Shown here: positions 54,150-64,000 of the stretch, in pieces | How positions within the stretch are numbered: position 1 is the stretch's first letter | Layout: each line of letters begins with the position of its first letter | Source: Azohydromonas aeria | GTDB lineage: Bacteria > Pseudomonadota > Gammaproteobacteria > Burkholderiales > Burkholderiaceae_C | Assembly (NCBI RefSeq): GCF_009760915.1 | Contig: NZ_VIDQ01000006.1 | Coordinates: 1-64,000, forward strand | Reading direction: 5' to 3' | Length of the DNA: 64,000 nt | Translations under genes and position numbers: made by a program | Notes under the pieces: model-generated | Seen by the model: only the letters and a program-made list of their open reading frames with translations | Databases searched by the model: none | What the model was told of the DNA's origin: nothing

Positions 54150-55468
54150 TCAGCGGCTTTCGCGTTCGCGGCCGCGGGCGTTTTCGCGCGAGCGCACATC
54201 GGCCACGTTGCCCGCGGGGCTGGCGCCTTCCGGGGTGGGGGTATTCGAGGCTGCCGGCGGCGACACTGCGGTGGGCGCGCCGGAGCCAGTCTGCTGCACC
54301 AGCTTGTCCAGCGGCAGGTACAGCAGGTTCGAGCCGTTGCGGCTGTCCACGAGCACCTTGCTGACGTTGTTGAACACCTGCTGCATGGTTTCGATGTAGA
54401 GGCGGTCGCGCGTGACGCCGGGCGCCTTCTGGTACTCGGTCAGCACCGAGCGGAAGCGCTGCGCATCGCCCTCGGCCTGCGCCACGACGCGCGCGCGATA
54501 GGCCTCGGCCTCCTGGCGCAGCCGCGCCGACGTGCCTTGCGCTTTCGGGATCACGTCGCTGGCGTAGGCCTGGCCCTCGTTCTTGAAGCGGTCACGGTCG
54601 GCGCCAGCCTTGACCGCGTCGTTGAACGCCGCCTGCACCTGCTCGGGCACCTGCACGCTGCCCATGTTGACGTTGGCCACGACGATGCCGGCGTTGAGCC
54701 GGTCGAGCTGGCCCTGGATCGACTTCACCAGGTCCTGGGCCACCGCGTCGCGCTGCTCGTACAGCACCGAATCGACCTTGCTGCGCCCCACGATCTCGCG
54801 CACCGCCGACTCCGCCGCCTGCACCACCGCCTCGTCAGGATTGCGGTTCTCGAACAGGTAGGCGCGCGCGTCCTTGAGCCGGTACTGCACCGTGAAGCGG
54901 ATGTCCACGATGTTCTCGTCCTGCGTGAGCATTGACGAGTCGCGCAGCCCCGTGGCCTGCACCACGGTGTTGCGCCCGACCTCCACCGAGCGCAGCTGCG
55001 TCACCGGCACCGTCTCGTGCGCCTGGAACGGGTACGGAAAGCGCCACTGGATGCCGGCGTCGGCCGTGTAGGCGTAGCGCCCGAAAGAGGTCACCACTGC
55101 CTGGTGGCCTTCCTGCACGATGAACACACCGCTGCCCAGCCAGATCAGCAGCACCACGCCGGCAATGAGCCCGGCGCCGATGCCCGCACTTTTCATGTCG
55201 GGCTGGAACGACGGGCCGCCGCCACCGTCGCCGCCGCCACTGGGCCCCGGGCGGCCCGGCTTGCCGCCAAACAGGTTGGAGAGCTTGCGGTTGAAGTCGC
55301 GCCAGAGCTCGTCGAGATCGGGCGGCCCGTCGTTGCGGCCATTGCTCATCAGAAGCGGCCGCGCCAGGCGCCGCAGCAGCGCCTGCGCGGCGCCGGCCAC
55401 CGCGCGCAGCGGCGAAGGCTCTGGCGCCAGGGGTGCGGCCAAGGCCGGGGAAGAGTCGGGGTGGATGC

Positions 55469-55472
<4 letters not shown>
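54150..55472 (-). CDS. hflK: FtsH protease modulator HflK
   Basis: A 440-residue SPFH-domain protein, partner of HflC. The N-terminal 100 residues are cytoplasmic with a Gly/Pro-rich stretch (GGKPGRPGPSGGGDGGGG). One membrane helix (~98-120, GAGLIAGVVLLIWLGSGVFIV) leads into the SPFH domain (QEGHQAVVTSFGRYAYTADAGIQWRFPYPFQ) and coiled coil. The start at 55472 overlaps the hflX stop (ATGA), but an internal ATG at residue 42 (MSNGRNDGPPDLDELWRDFNRKL) matches the usual HflK N-terminus better, so the first 41 residues may not be translated. Confidence 0.94.
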
Positions 55473-56737
<1,265 letters not shown>

Positions 56738-56792
56738 GGTGTTAGTAATGGTGAACTCAGCTGGGTGGTGCGGTCACCGGAATGGCGGCGCG

Positions 56793-57035
56793 TCAGGAAG
56801 CTTCGTTCTGTTCTTGGGCGTGGAAGTTCACTGCACGCCCAGGCACGACGGTGGAAATCGCGTGCTTGTAGACCATCTGCGTCACGGTATTGCGCAGCAG
56901 CACCACGTACTGGTCGAAGGATTCGATGTGTCCTTGCAGCTTGATGCCGTTGACGAGGTAGATCGACACCGGCACGTGCTCCTTGCGAAGCAGGTTCAGG
57001 AACGGGTCTTGTAGCAGTTGCCCTTTGTTGCTCAC
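56793..57035 (-). CDS. hfq: RNA chaperone Hfq
   Basis: An 80-residue Sm-fold hexameric RNA chaperone that pairs small RNAs with mRNAs. [47 protein letters not shown] holds the Sm1 motif, and [11 protein letters not shown] the Sm2 motif with the distal/proximal-face residues. The frame starts at GTG 57035, with GGAG 5 nt upstream, and no ATG alternative. The C-terminal tail is short. It lies 92 bp after der and starts the hfq-hflX-hflK-hflC group. Confidence 0.98.
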   Translation of the reverse strand: MSNKGQLLQDPFLNLLRKEHVPVSIYLVNGIKLQGHIESFDQYVVLLRNTVTQMVYKHAISTVVPGRAVNFHAQEQNEAS

Positions 57036-57127
57036 GTGTTCTCCGTGATGAAAGTCCAGAAAGTCTGCACGTTAACACAGGGTTGCGTGCCCTCGCCGGG
57101 CACGGTTGATGCAGTCAAAACGCCGCT

Positions 57128-58471
57128 TTACTCCTTGTCCACGAACGGGTTTTGCGAGGACTTCATCTCGATGCGCAGCGGTGTGCCCACCAGCTTGAAA
57201 TGGTCGCGGATGCGCCCTTCCAGATAGCGCTTGTAGCTGTCGGTGATGTGCTCCAGCGAGTTGCCGTGCACCACCACCACCGGCGGATTCATGCCGCCCT
57301 GGTGCGCATAGCGCAGCTTGGGCCGGAAGTGCCCGGCGCGCTTCGGCGCCTGGTGCTCCACGGCCTCCTGCACCAGCCGCGTGAGCACCGGCGTGGGCAG
57401 CTTGCGCGTGGCCGAGGCATGCGCGTCGGCGATGGCCTTCCACAGCGGCCCCAGGCCCTGCCGCTTGAGCGCGGAGATGTGCAGGATCGGCGCGAACTTC
57501 AGGAACGCCAGCCGCTGCGCGATCGAGCGCTCCACCATCTCCCGCTGGTACGCGTCCACCGCGTCCCACTTGTTGATGGCGATCACGACCGCGCGGCCCG
57601 AATCGAGCACGTAGCCGGCGATGTGCGCGTCCTGCTCGCTCACGCCCTGCATCGCGTCCACCAGCAGCAGCACGACGTTGGCGTCGGCAATGGCCTGCAG
57701 CGTCTTGACCACCGAGAACTTCTCGATCGCCTCGAACACCTTGCCCTTGCGGCGCAGCCCGGCCGTGTCGATGAGCTCGAACTTCTGTCCCAGCCGCTCG
57801 AAGGGGACGCTGATGGCGTCGCGCGTGGTGCCCGGCATGTCGAAGGCCACCAGCCGCTCCTCGCCCAGCCAGGTGTTGATCAGCGTGCTCTTGCCCACGT
57901 TAGGGCGCCCGGCCACGGCCAGGCGGATCGGCCGGCCGGCCTCGTCGGCAGCCGCGTCGTCCTCGTCCTCCTCGGGGAAGCCGAAGCTGTCCAGCACCGC
58001 TTCGAGCAGGCTGCGGATGCCCTGCCCGTGCGCCGACGAGATCGGGTGCGGCTCGCCCATGCCCAGCTCGTGGAATTCGGCCAGCAGCGGCGAGTCGGAC
58101 ATGCCCTCGGCCTTGTTCACGGCCAGGAACACGCGCTTGTTGCACTGGCGCAGGTAGCGCGCGATGTCGTGGTCCTGCCCGGACACGCCGTTGCGCAGGT
58201 CCACCACGAACACCACCGCGTCGGCCTCGGCCACCGCCTGCTTGGTCTGCTTGGCCATCTCCGCCACCACGCCGGACGGCTTCTCGGGCTCGAAGCCACC
58301 GGTGTCGATGACGATGAACTCGCGCGCGCCCAGCCGCGCGTCGCCGTAGTGGCGGTCGCGGGTGAGCCCGGAGAAGTCGGCCACGATCGCATCGCGGCTC
58401 TTGGTGATGCGGTTGAACAGCGTCGACTTGCCGACGTTGGGTCGGCCCACCAGGGCCACCACGGGTTTCAT
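57128..58471 (-). CDS. der: Ribosome biogenesis GTPase Der (EngA)
   Basis: A 447-residue protein with two tandem GTPase domains and a C-terminal KH-like domain, needed for 50S assembly. G1 motifs are [12 protein letters not shown] (residues ~9-20) and [12 protein letters not shown] (~187-198); switch motifs DTGGF and [11 protein letters not shown] and two NK(A/W)(E/D) motifs are present. The KH-like end includes [36 protein letters not shown]. The ATG at 58471 is preferred to a TTG one codon upstream. It is 13 nt after bamB. Confidence 0.98.
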   Translation of the reverse strand: MKPVVALVGRPNVGKSTLFNRITKSRDAIVADFSGLTRDRHYGDARLGAREFIVIDTGGFEPEKPSGVVAEMAKQTKQAVAEADAVVFVVDLRNGVSGQDHDIARYLRQCNKRVFLAVNKAEGMSDSPLLAEFHELGMGEPHPISSAHGQGIRSLLEAVLDSFGFPEEDEDDAAADEAGRPIRLAVAGRPNVGKSTLINTWLGEERLVAFDMPGTTRDAISVPFERLGQKFELIDTAGLRRKGKVFEAIEKFSVVKTLQAIADANVVLLLVDAMQGVSEQDAHIAGYVLDSGRAVVIAINKWDAVDAYQREMVERSIAQRLAFLKFAPILHISALKRQGLGPLWKAIADAHASATRKLPTPVLTRLVQEAVEHQAPKRAGHFRPKLRYAHQGGMNPPVVVVHGNSLEHITDSYKRYLEGRIRDHFKLVGTPLRIEMKSSQNPFVDKE

Positions 58472-58484
58472 CAACGTTTCTTCC

Positions 58485-59603
58485 TCATTCAGGACGGAAG
58501 GCGAACACGCCTCCCTTGCGCGTGAGCACGATCACGGCGTCGCCGGCGCGCAGCGGCGTGCCCACCACCGCGGAGCCGTCGGTGGCCAGGCGCTGCAGCG
58601 TCTGGCCGTTGTCGCGCGACAGGAAGTGGACGTAGCCCTGCGCGTCGCCGAACACCACCGCGCGCTCCAGCGCCAGCGCGCCGCTGAGATCGCGGTTGAG
58701 CAGCTTGTCGCTGGTCCACGCCACCTCGCCGCTGGCGGCGTTCCAGGCGCTGATGCGGTCGCTGGCGTCGGCGCCGAACACCTGGCGCGCGTCGGCGCCC
58801 ACCGGCGCGATGCCGCCCACGTTCTTGGCCCACAGCAACGTGGCGCGCTGCGCGTCCACGCAGCCCACCGCCGACTGGAAGGCGCGTGCGCACACCACGT
58901 CGCCGCTGCGCGCCGCCGGCCCGACCAGGTCGGCCAGGCGCTCGACCTCGTTGCTGCCGCGCGGCAGCGCCACCGCCACCTCCCAGCGCAGCGAGCCCTG
59001 CAGCGGATCGACGCCCGCCAGGCGCGGGCCCTGACCCACCAGCAGCGTGTCCTTGAAGGGCGCCAGCACGCCGGGCTCCAGCAGCGTCAGCGGCTCGCCC
59101 GGGCGCTGCAGCCGCCACAGCTGGTGGCCGTCGATCGCGTCGAAGGCCTGCACCGAGCGGTCCACGCCCAGCACGAACACGCGCTCGCCCGCCACCAGCG
59201 GCGCCGTGACCACGCGCGAGTTCAGGCGCTGGCGCCACAGCAGCTTGCCGCCTTCGAAGGTCAGCAGCTCGTTGTCGCGGCTGACCACGCTGGCGAAGCG
59301 CCCGTCGCTGCCGACACCGGCGGCCAGCGGCGCGCCGGCGCTGGCGCGCCAGAGCTCGCGCCCGCTGCCGGCCTCCAGCGCCAGCACCGCGCCGTCGCTG
59401 CCGGCCAGCACCAGCGTGTTGCCCCGCAGTGCCGGCGTGAGGGAGAAATTCAGCGTGCCGACGCTGCTGCGCCACAGCGGCTGCGCCGCCAGCTGCGGCT
59501 GGAAGTCCTGCAGCGCCGCCGGCTTCGGACGGCCGCCGGAGGACGCGCAACCCGCGGCCAGCACCGCCGCGGCCAGCGCGGCAACGATCAGGCGGCGGCT
59601 CAT
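58485..59603 (-). CDS. bamB: Outer membrane assembly lipoprotein BamB
   Basis: A 372-residue lipoprotein with an eight-bladed PQQ-type beta-propeller that scaffolds BamA in the BAM complex. The signal peptide ends in the lipobox LAAGCASS, with lipidated Cys19. Propeller blades show repeats such as [21 protein letters not shown] and [15 protein letters not shown]. The ATG overlaps the upstream YfgM-like stop (ATGA). The order hisS-yfgM-bamB-der is conserved through beta- and gammaproteobacteria. Confidence 0.97.
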   Translation of the reverse strand: MSRRLIVAALAAAVLAAGCASSGGRPKPAALQDFQPQLAAQPLWRSSVGTLNFSLTPALRGNTLVLAGSDGAVLALEAGSGRELWRASAGAPLAAGVGSDGRFASVVSRDNELLTFEGGKLLWRQRLNSRVVTAPLVAGERVFVLGVDRSVQAFDAIDGHQLWRLQRPGEPLTLLEPGVLAPFKDTLLVGQGPRLAGVDPLQGSLRWEVAVALPRGSNEVERLADLVGPAARSGDVVCARAFQSAVGCVDAQRATLLWAKNVGGIAPVGADARQVFGADASDRISAWNAASGEVAWTSDKLLNRDLSGALALERAVVFGDAQGYVHFLSRDNGQTLQRLATDGSAVVGTPLRAGDAVIVLTRKGGVFAFRPE

Positions 59604-60283
59604 TGCGCCACCCCGCTGGCGGCAGCCGGGGCGGCGGATGCCGCGGGCGCGGCGCCCAGCGCCGTGAGCTTGGCCTCGACCAGCTGGCGGTACTCCACCG
59701 CCGCGTCCATGCCGGCATACGCCGCCTGGTAGGCCGTGCGTGCCTCGGCGGCCTTGCCCTGGAGCTGCAGCACGTCGCCGCGGCGATCCGCGACCAGCGC
59801 CTTGAACTCCTCGCCCTTGACGCCGTCGAGCGCCTTGAGCGCCTCGTCGTACTGCTTCTGGTCCATCAGCACCGCGGCCAGGCGCAGCCGGGCGATGTCG
59901 CGGTAGGCGTCGTCGCCGCCCTTGTCGGCGGCCCAGGTGAGTGTGGCGCGGGCGGCGTCGGCCTGGCCCTTGTCGGCCTGCACCCTGGCCGCCAGCAGCG
60001 CGCCCTGCGCCGCGTAGGTCGTGCCGCCGTGGCGCTCGCGCAGGTCATTGAAGGCCTGCGTCACCTTGTCGGACTCGCCGGCCTGCGCCGCGCGTTCGAG
60101 CTCGCCGTAGAGCGCGCCGGCCTTGTAGCCCTGCTCGCGCTGCCACCAGTTCCAGCCGTTCCAGGCCGCGAAGGCGCCCAGCACCACGATCAGCACCCAG
60201 GTGATGAGGTTGCCGTACTGCTTCCAGAACGCCTTGAGCTGGTCGATCTGTTCCTGTTCCTGCAGGTCGAGTGAGGTGGCCAT
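59600..60283 (-). CDS. YfgM-family tetratricopeptide-like inner-membrane protein
   Basis: A 227-residue protein with a short cytoplasmic N-terminus (MATSLDLQEQEQIDQLKAFWKQYGN), one membrane helix (~27-45, LITWVLIVVLGAFAAWNGW), and a periplasmic TPR-like helical domain (~50-205) with Ala-rich helices. YfgM binds the SecYEG-associated chaperone PpiD and supports secretion of outer-membrane proteins. An Ala/Pro-rich tail ends the protein. The start at 60283 is an ATG; a TTG six codons upstream overlaps hisS. Position between hisS and bamB secures the assignment. Confidence 0.92.
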   Translation of the reverse strand: MATSLDLQEQEQIDQLKAFWKQYGNLITWVLIVVLGAFAAWNGWNWWQREQGYKAGALYGELERAAQAGESDKVTQAFNDLRERHGGTTYAAQGALLAARVQADKGQADAARATLTWAADKGGDDAYRDIARLRLAAVLMDQKQYDEALKALDGVKGEEFKALVADRRGDVLQLQGKAAEARTAYQAAYAGMDAAVEYRQLVEAKLTALGAAPAASAAPAAASGVAQ

Positions 60284-60297
60284 GAAGCTGAGGGCTG

Positions 60298-61626
60298 TCA
60301 AAACGCGGGATTATCGTGCAGCAGGTGCGGCGCCCAGGACGCCACCTCCGCCAGCGCCAGGCTGCGCTGCGGCAGCTGCGAGCCGTCGGGCAGCGCGCGC
60401 AGCGCCTTGAGCGCCACCTCGCCGCGAGCCACTTCGTCGTCGCCGAAGATCAGCGCCCATTGCGCCCCGGACGCGTCCGCGCGCTTGAACTGCGACTTCA
60501 TGCTGCCCTGTCCCGGGTGCATCAGCGCCGCCACGCCGGCCGCGCGCAGCGCCTCCAGCGCCACGAAGGCCTGGGGCAGCGCCGTGGCCGACGGGATCAC
60601 CGCGTACACGCGCGGCGGCGGCGGCGGTGGCAGCACGCCGGCTTCTTCGAGCAGCAGCAGCAGCCGCTCCATGCCCAGCGCCCAGCCCACGGCCGGCGCC
60701 GGCTTGCCGCCAAGCTGCGCGATCAGCGGGTCGTAGCGCCCTCCGCCGCAGACCGTGCCCTGGGAGCCCAGCCGCGTCGTGACCCACTCGAAGACGGTGA
60801 GGTTGTAGTAGTCCATGCCGCGCACCAGGCGCGGATTGACGCGGTAGCCCAGCCCCGCGGCGTCGAGGATGGCGCACAGCCCCTCGAAATGCGCGCGCGA
60901 CTCCGCGCCCAGGTAGTCCATGAGCTTCGGCGCCGACTCCACCACCGGCTGCATCGCCGGATTCTTGGTGTCGAGGATGCGCAGCGGGTTGCTGTGCAGG
61001 CGGCGCTTCGCGTCCTCGTCGAGCAGCTCGGCATGCGCCTCGAAATGCGCGATCAGCGCCGCGCGGTGCGCGTTGCGCTCGTCGGGCTGGCCGAGACTGT
61101 TGAGCTCCAGCGTGACGTCGCGCCCTTCCACCAGCCCCAGCTCGCGCCACAGCGCGCGGCACATCAGGATCAGCTCCGCGTCCACGTCCGGCCCGGTATG
61201 GCCCAGCGCCTCGGCGCCGGCCTGGTGGAACTGGCGGTAGCGGCCCTTTTGCGGCCGCTCGTGGCGGAACATCGGGCCGATGTAGAAGAGCCGCTTGCCG
61301 CCGTCGTGCAGCAGCGCGTGCTCGTTGACGGCGCGCACCATGCCGGCGGTGTTCTCCGGGCGCAGCGTGAGCCGGTCGCCGTTCATCGAGTCCTCGAAGG
61401 AATACATCTCCTTCTCGACGATGTCCGTGACCTCGCCCAGCCCGCGCACGAAGAGGGCCGTGGGCTCGACGATGGGCGTGCGCGCGTTGAGGTAGCCGTA
61501 GCGGCGCATCAGCGAGCGCAGCTTGTCCTCCAGCCATTCCCAGTGCGCGGACGTGGGCGGCAGGATGTCGTTCATGCCCTTGACCGCGCGCAGCGGCTCG
61601 ATCTTGTTCTTCGGTTGTTCAGCCAT
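60298..61626 (-). CDS. hisS: Histidyl-tRNA synthetase
   Basis: A 442-residue class II synthetase that charges tRNA-His. Class II motif 1 is around [26 protein letters not shown], and motif 2 is [25 protein letters not shown]. The His-specific blocks [15 protein letters not shown] (HisA-type) and [15 protein letters not shown], and motif 3 [14 protein letters not shown], are clear. The anticodon-binding domain follows. The ATG at 61626 removes 24 non-homologous codons. The 84-bp gap to ispG carries no obvious promoter. Confidence 0.98.
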   Translation of the reverse strand: MAEQPKNKIEPLRAVKGMNDILPPTSAHWEWLEDKLRSLMRRYGYLNARTPIVEPTALFVRGLGEVTDIVEKEMYSFEDSMNGDRLTLRPENTAGMVRAVNEHALLHDGGKRLFYIGPMFRHERPQKGRYRQFHQAGAEALGHTGPDVDAELILMCRALWRELGLVEGRDVTLELNSLGQPDERNAHRAALIAHFEAHAELLDEDAKRRLHSNPLRILDTKNPAMQPVVESAPKLMDYLGAESRAHFEGLCAILDAAGLGYRVNPRLVRGMDYYNLTVFEWVTTRLGSQGTVCGGGRYDPLIAQLGGKPAPAVGWALGMERLLLLLEEAGVLPPPPPPRVYAVIPSATALPQAFVALEALRAAGVAALMHPGQGSMKSQFKRADASGAQWALIFGDDEVARGEVALKALRALPDGSQLPQRSLALAEVASWAPHLLHDNPAF

Positions 61627-61710
61627 GTCGGTACGGGCCGCTGCGGTGACAGCGGCAAATGGGCGCCGCGGCCCGGGGCCTGCGGCGCAAGGAATCAAAC
61701 CCGGTCGGCG

Positions 61711-62982
61711 TCAGGCCGCCACGGAGCCGAAGCGGCGCTCGATGTAGTCCTCGACGATCTTCTGGAAGTCGGCGGCGATGCCCTCGCCGCGCAGCGTCAA
61801 CGCCTTCTCGCCGTCGATGAACACGGGCGCTGCCGGCGCCTCGCCCGTGCCCGGCAGGCTGATGCCGATGTCGGCATGCTTGCTCTCGCCGGGGCCGTTG
61901 ACGATGCAACCCATGACGGCCACCTTGAGGTTCTCCACGCCGGGATAGCGTGCCTTCCACACCGGCATCTGCGCGCGCAGGAAGTCGTCGATCTGCTTGG
62001 CCAGCTCCTGGAACGTGGTGCTGGTCGTGCGCCCGCAGCCCGGGCAGGCCGTGACGCTGGGATTGAAGGCGCGCAGCCCCAGCGCCTGCAGGATCTCCAG
62101 CGCCACCACCACTTCCTGCGTGCGCGGCTCGCCCGGCTGCGGCGTGAGGCTGACGCGGATGGTGTCGCCGATGCCTTCCTGCAGCAGCAGCGACAGCGCC
62201 GCCGCCGACGCCACCGTGCCCTTGGTGCCCATGCCGGCCTCGGTCAGCCCCAGGTGCAGCGAGTGCCGGCAGCGCGCCGCCAGCGCACGGTACACGCTCA
62301 CCAGGTCCTGCACGCCGGAGACCTTGCAGCTCAGGATCACCTGCGCCGGGTCCATCCCCAGCTCGACCGCGAAGGCCGCCGAGGACAGCGCCGACTGCAC
62401 CAGCGCCTGGTACATGACCTGCTTGCCGTCCCAGGGTTTCACCCGCTGCGCGTTCTCGTCCATCAGCGCGGCGAGCAGCTCCTGGTCCAGGCTGCCCCAG
62501 TTCACGCCGATGCGCACCGGGCGGTCATGCTTCAGCGCCGCCTCGATCATCTGGGCGAACTGCCGGTCGCGCTTGTCGCCCTTGCCGACGTTGCCCGGGT
62601 TGATGCGGTACTTGGACAAGGCGGCTGCCATGTCCGGAAACTCGCTGAGCAGCCGGTGGCCGTTGTAGTGGAAGTCCCCCACCAGCGGCACGCTGATGCC
62701 CATGCGGTCGAGCTGCTCGCGGATGTGCGGCACGGCCTGCGCGGCTTCCGGCGTGTTGACGGTGATGCGCACCAGCTCCGAGCCGGCCTGCGCCAGCTCC
62801 TTGACCTGGATCGCGGTGCCGATGACGTCCACCGTGTCGGTGTTGGTCATCGACTGCACGCGCACCGGCGCGTCGCCGCCCAGCGTCAGCACCTGGCCGC
62901 CCCAGGCCACGCGCGCCTGCAGCGAGCGGCGCGCGGCCGGCGCGGCCACGGCGATGGGTTCGAAGTCGGAAGGCATGTTCAT
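61711..62982 (-). CDS. ispG: 4-hydroxy-3-methylbut-2-enyl diphosphate synthase IspG
   Basis: A 423-residue 4Fe-4S enzyme of the MEP pathway that converts MEcPP to HMBPP using flavodoxin or ferredoxin. The N-terminal TIM barrel has [20 protein letters not shown] and [13 protein letters not shown]; the C-terminal cluster-binding domain has CPGCGRTT and [19 protein letters not shown], with the ligands Cys, Cys, Cys and Glu. The start is uncertain: GTG 62997 adjoins the rodZ stop with no gap, while ATG 62982 (MNMPSD) or 62976 is more typical. I use 62982. Confidence 0.96.
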   Translation of the reverse strand: MNMPSDFEPIAVAAPAARRSLQARVAWGGQVLTLGGDAPVRVQSMTNTDTVDVIGTAIQVKELAQAGSELVRITVNTPEAAQAVPHIREQLDRMGISVPLVGDFHYNGHRLLSEFPDMAAALSKYRINPGNVGKGDKRDRQFAQMIEAALKHDRPVRIGVNWGSLDQELLAALMDENAQRVKPWDGKQVMYQALVQSALSSAAFAVELGMDPAQVILSCKVSGVQDLVSVYRALAARCRHSLHLGLTEAGMGTKGTVASAAALSLLLQEGIGDTIRVSLTPQPGEPRTQEVVVALEILQALGLRAFNPSVTACPGCGRTTSTTFQELAKQIDDFLRAQMPVWKARYPGVENLKVAVMGCIVNGPGESKHADIGISLPGTGEAPAAPVFIDGEKALTLRGEGIAADFQKIVEDYIERRFGSVAA

Positions 62983-62997
62983 CGGTGCAGCGCTCAC

Positions 62998-63861
62998 TTA
63001 CTTGAGTTCGAGGCGGGCCACGTTGTTCTGCGACTGCGTGCGCAAGTCCAGCAGCTGGCCGCGGAAGCTCACCGTGGTGGCCGCGGCATTGCCGATGGTC
63101 GCGCGCAGCGGCAGCACCCCGTCGAGGCTGACGGTTTCGCCGGCATGCAGCGCCCGCGACAGCAGCAGCTGGTTGGTGCCGTCGCGCACTTCCACCCAGG
63201 ACTCGCCCGTGGCGCGCAGCACCAGCAGCCCGCCACCGGCGCCCGTGGCCGGCGCGGCCGGCGCCAGGTCCGCAGTGGTTGCCGGCAACGTGACGGAGCT
63301 CGTGCCTTCGGCGGGCGGCTGCGGTTGCGGCGCCCCGATCACGGTCTCCACCACCGAGGACGCGGTCGTGGCCGGCGTGGTTGAAGCCGTGGCACCGTCC
63401 GCTGCGGCGCTGCCGGGCAGTCCGCGGCCGAACTGGAGCCAGCTCGCCGGCACCAGCACGATGGCCGCCGCACCGAGCAGCAGCAGCAGCACGGCCCAGA
63501 TGATGGGCCGCTTGAGCGGGCCCCAGTCGCGCGCCTCGCGCCGGTCGGAACGGAACGGGGTGTTCAGGCCGACGGCCACCTGCTCCAGCCGCGCGCCGTC
63601 CAGGCTGGAAGGCAGCCCGGCGAGCACCGGCGCGGCGTCGATCTTGAGCGTGCGGCACAGCGTCTTGGCCAGCGCGCGCGTGAAGGCCATGTCGGGCAGC
63701 TGCTCGTAGCGGTCGCTCTCCAGCGCGGCGAGCTTGTCGGGCCGCACCTTGATCGCGGCGGCCAGGGCGTCGAGCTCGACGCCCTGCTGCTGGCGCGCAT
63801 GGCGCAGCAGCGCGCCGGGGGAATCTCCACCGCGCGAGGGCGGTGCGCTGGGCTCAGTCAT
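62998..63861 (-). CDS. rodZ: Cell-shape protein RodZ
   Basis: A 287-residue bitopic membrane protein that links MreB filaments to the periplasmic elongation machinery. The cytoplasmic Xre-type helix-turn-helix (~15-75) includes PGALLRHARQQQGVELDALAAAIKVRPDKLAALE, with FTRALAKTLCRTLKID. The membrane helix is at ~118-138 (RPIIWAVLLLLLGAAAIVLVP). The periplasmic part is a Thr/Ala/Pro-rich linker followed by the DUF4115 beta domain (SWVEVRDGTNQLLLSRALHAGETVSLDG). ATG 63861 overlaps the pilW stop region by 8 nt. Confidence 0.94.
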   Translation of the reverse strand: MTEPSAPPSRGGDSPGALLRHARQQQGVELDALAAAIKVRPDKLAALESDRYEQLPDMAFTRALAKTLCRTLKIDAAPVLAGLPSSLDGARLEQVAVGLNTPFRSDRREARDWGPLKRPIIWAVLLLLLGAAAIVLVPASWLQFGRGLPGSAAADGATASTTPATTASSVVETVIGAPQPQPPAEGTSSVTLPATTADLAPAAPATGAGGGLLVLRATGESWVEVRDGTNQLLLSRALHAGETVSLDGVLPLRATIGNAAATTVSFRGQLLDLRTQSQNNVARLELK

Positions 63862-64000
63862 CGAAACGTCCTTGATCCAGGGCAAGCGTCTGCGGCGCTT
63901 GCGGAAAGCGTTGGCGCAGCTCGCGCCCGATGGTTTCAACCGCGGCCTGGCGGCCCAGCCGGTGCTCGATGCGCGCGGCCAGCCACAGCGCCGCGGCGTC
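63854..64000 (-). CDS. pilW: Type IV pilus biogenesis protein PilW/PilF, C-terminal end (partial)
   Basis: Only the last 48 residues are inside the window; the gene continues beyond base 64000. The fragment reads DAAALWLAARIEHRLGRQ, then ELRQRFPQAPQTLALDQGRFDD. This matches the C-terminal TPR of the PilF/PilW pilotin lipoprotein, which carries the PilQ secretin to the outer membrane, and the family-typical ending LRxRFP...GxFD. The stop at 63854-63856 overlaps the rodZ start by 8 nt. The pilW-rodZ-ispG order is conserved in Betaproteobacteria. Confidence 0.85.
   Translation of the reverse strand, partial: DAAALWLAARIEHRLGRQAAVETIGRELRQRFPQAPQTLALDQGRFDD

Noticed and set aside
60316-63384. 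1022-codon plus-strand open frame
   Set aside because: Antisense to hisS and ispG, whose motifs are complete; the frame is open only because of the third-position GC bias.

Overview
The window is a stretch of chromosome from a high-GC betaproteobacterium, most likely Burkholderiales near Comamonadaceae. The evidence is the very GC-rich coding bias, the PriB gene in the rpsF operon, a tctC-type (BUG) receptor with tctB/tctA, the rpsB-to-rnhB super-operon, and the pilW-rodZ-ispG-hisS-yfgM-bamB-der-hfq-hflX-hflK-hflC-hisZ-purA order. I cannot name the genus from sequence alone. Almost all of it is core genome. I see no CRISPR array, insertion sequence, prophage or integrase.

Layout, left half. 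1-5.4 kb: 3' end of dnaG, rpoD (preceded by a sigma-32-like promoter), an FHA-linked class III nucleotide cyclase, and hemH. 5.5-12 kb: a general porin, the tctCBA tripartite tricarboxylate transporter on the minus strand, and the divergent tctDE two-component system. 12-16.5 kb: the heat-shock cluster hslR, grpE, dnaK, dnaJ, with sigma-32-like promoters and separating terminators. 16.7-20.6 kb: two divergent envelope phosphotransferases, one of the LTA-synthase family and one EptA-like. 20.6-21.9 kb: a PA0069-type radical SAM protein directly behind a near-perfect LexA box. 22-26.2 kb: rpsF-priB-rpsR-rplI-dnaB, in which dnaB carries an in-frame intein. 26.4-29.9 kb: divergent ppsA and its regulator ppsR.

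Right half. 30-45.2 kb (minus strand): rpsB-tsf-pyrH-frr-uppS-cdsA-dxr-rseP-bamA-skp-lpxD-fabZ-lpxA-lpxB-rnhB-RNA methyltransferase. This operon joins translation, isoprenoid and phospholipid synthesis, outer-membrane assembly and lipid A, with many ATGA/TGATG overlaps. 45.4-49.7 kb: nnr, rnr and tRNA-Leu(CAG). 50-64 kb (minus strand): a purine phosphoribosyltransferase, purA, hisZ, hflC, hflK, hflX, hfq, der, bamB, yfgM-like, hisS, ispG, rodZ and the 3' end of pilW.

The most notable items are: the DnaB intein in the Walker A motif, which starts with Ala and has the Trp-Cys-Thr arrangement of class 3 inteins plus an apparently intact LAGLIDADG endonuclease; the LexA box overlapping the radical SAM start codon; three sigma-32-like promoters (rpoD, grpE, dnaK), the dnaK one sitting in a 9-bp inverted repeat; and the cyclase-FHA fusion. 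I found no wholly new multi-gene system.
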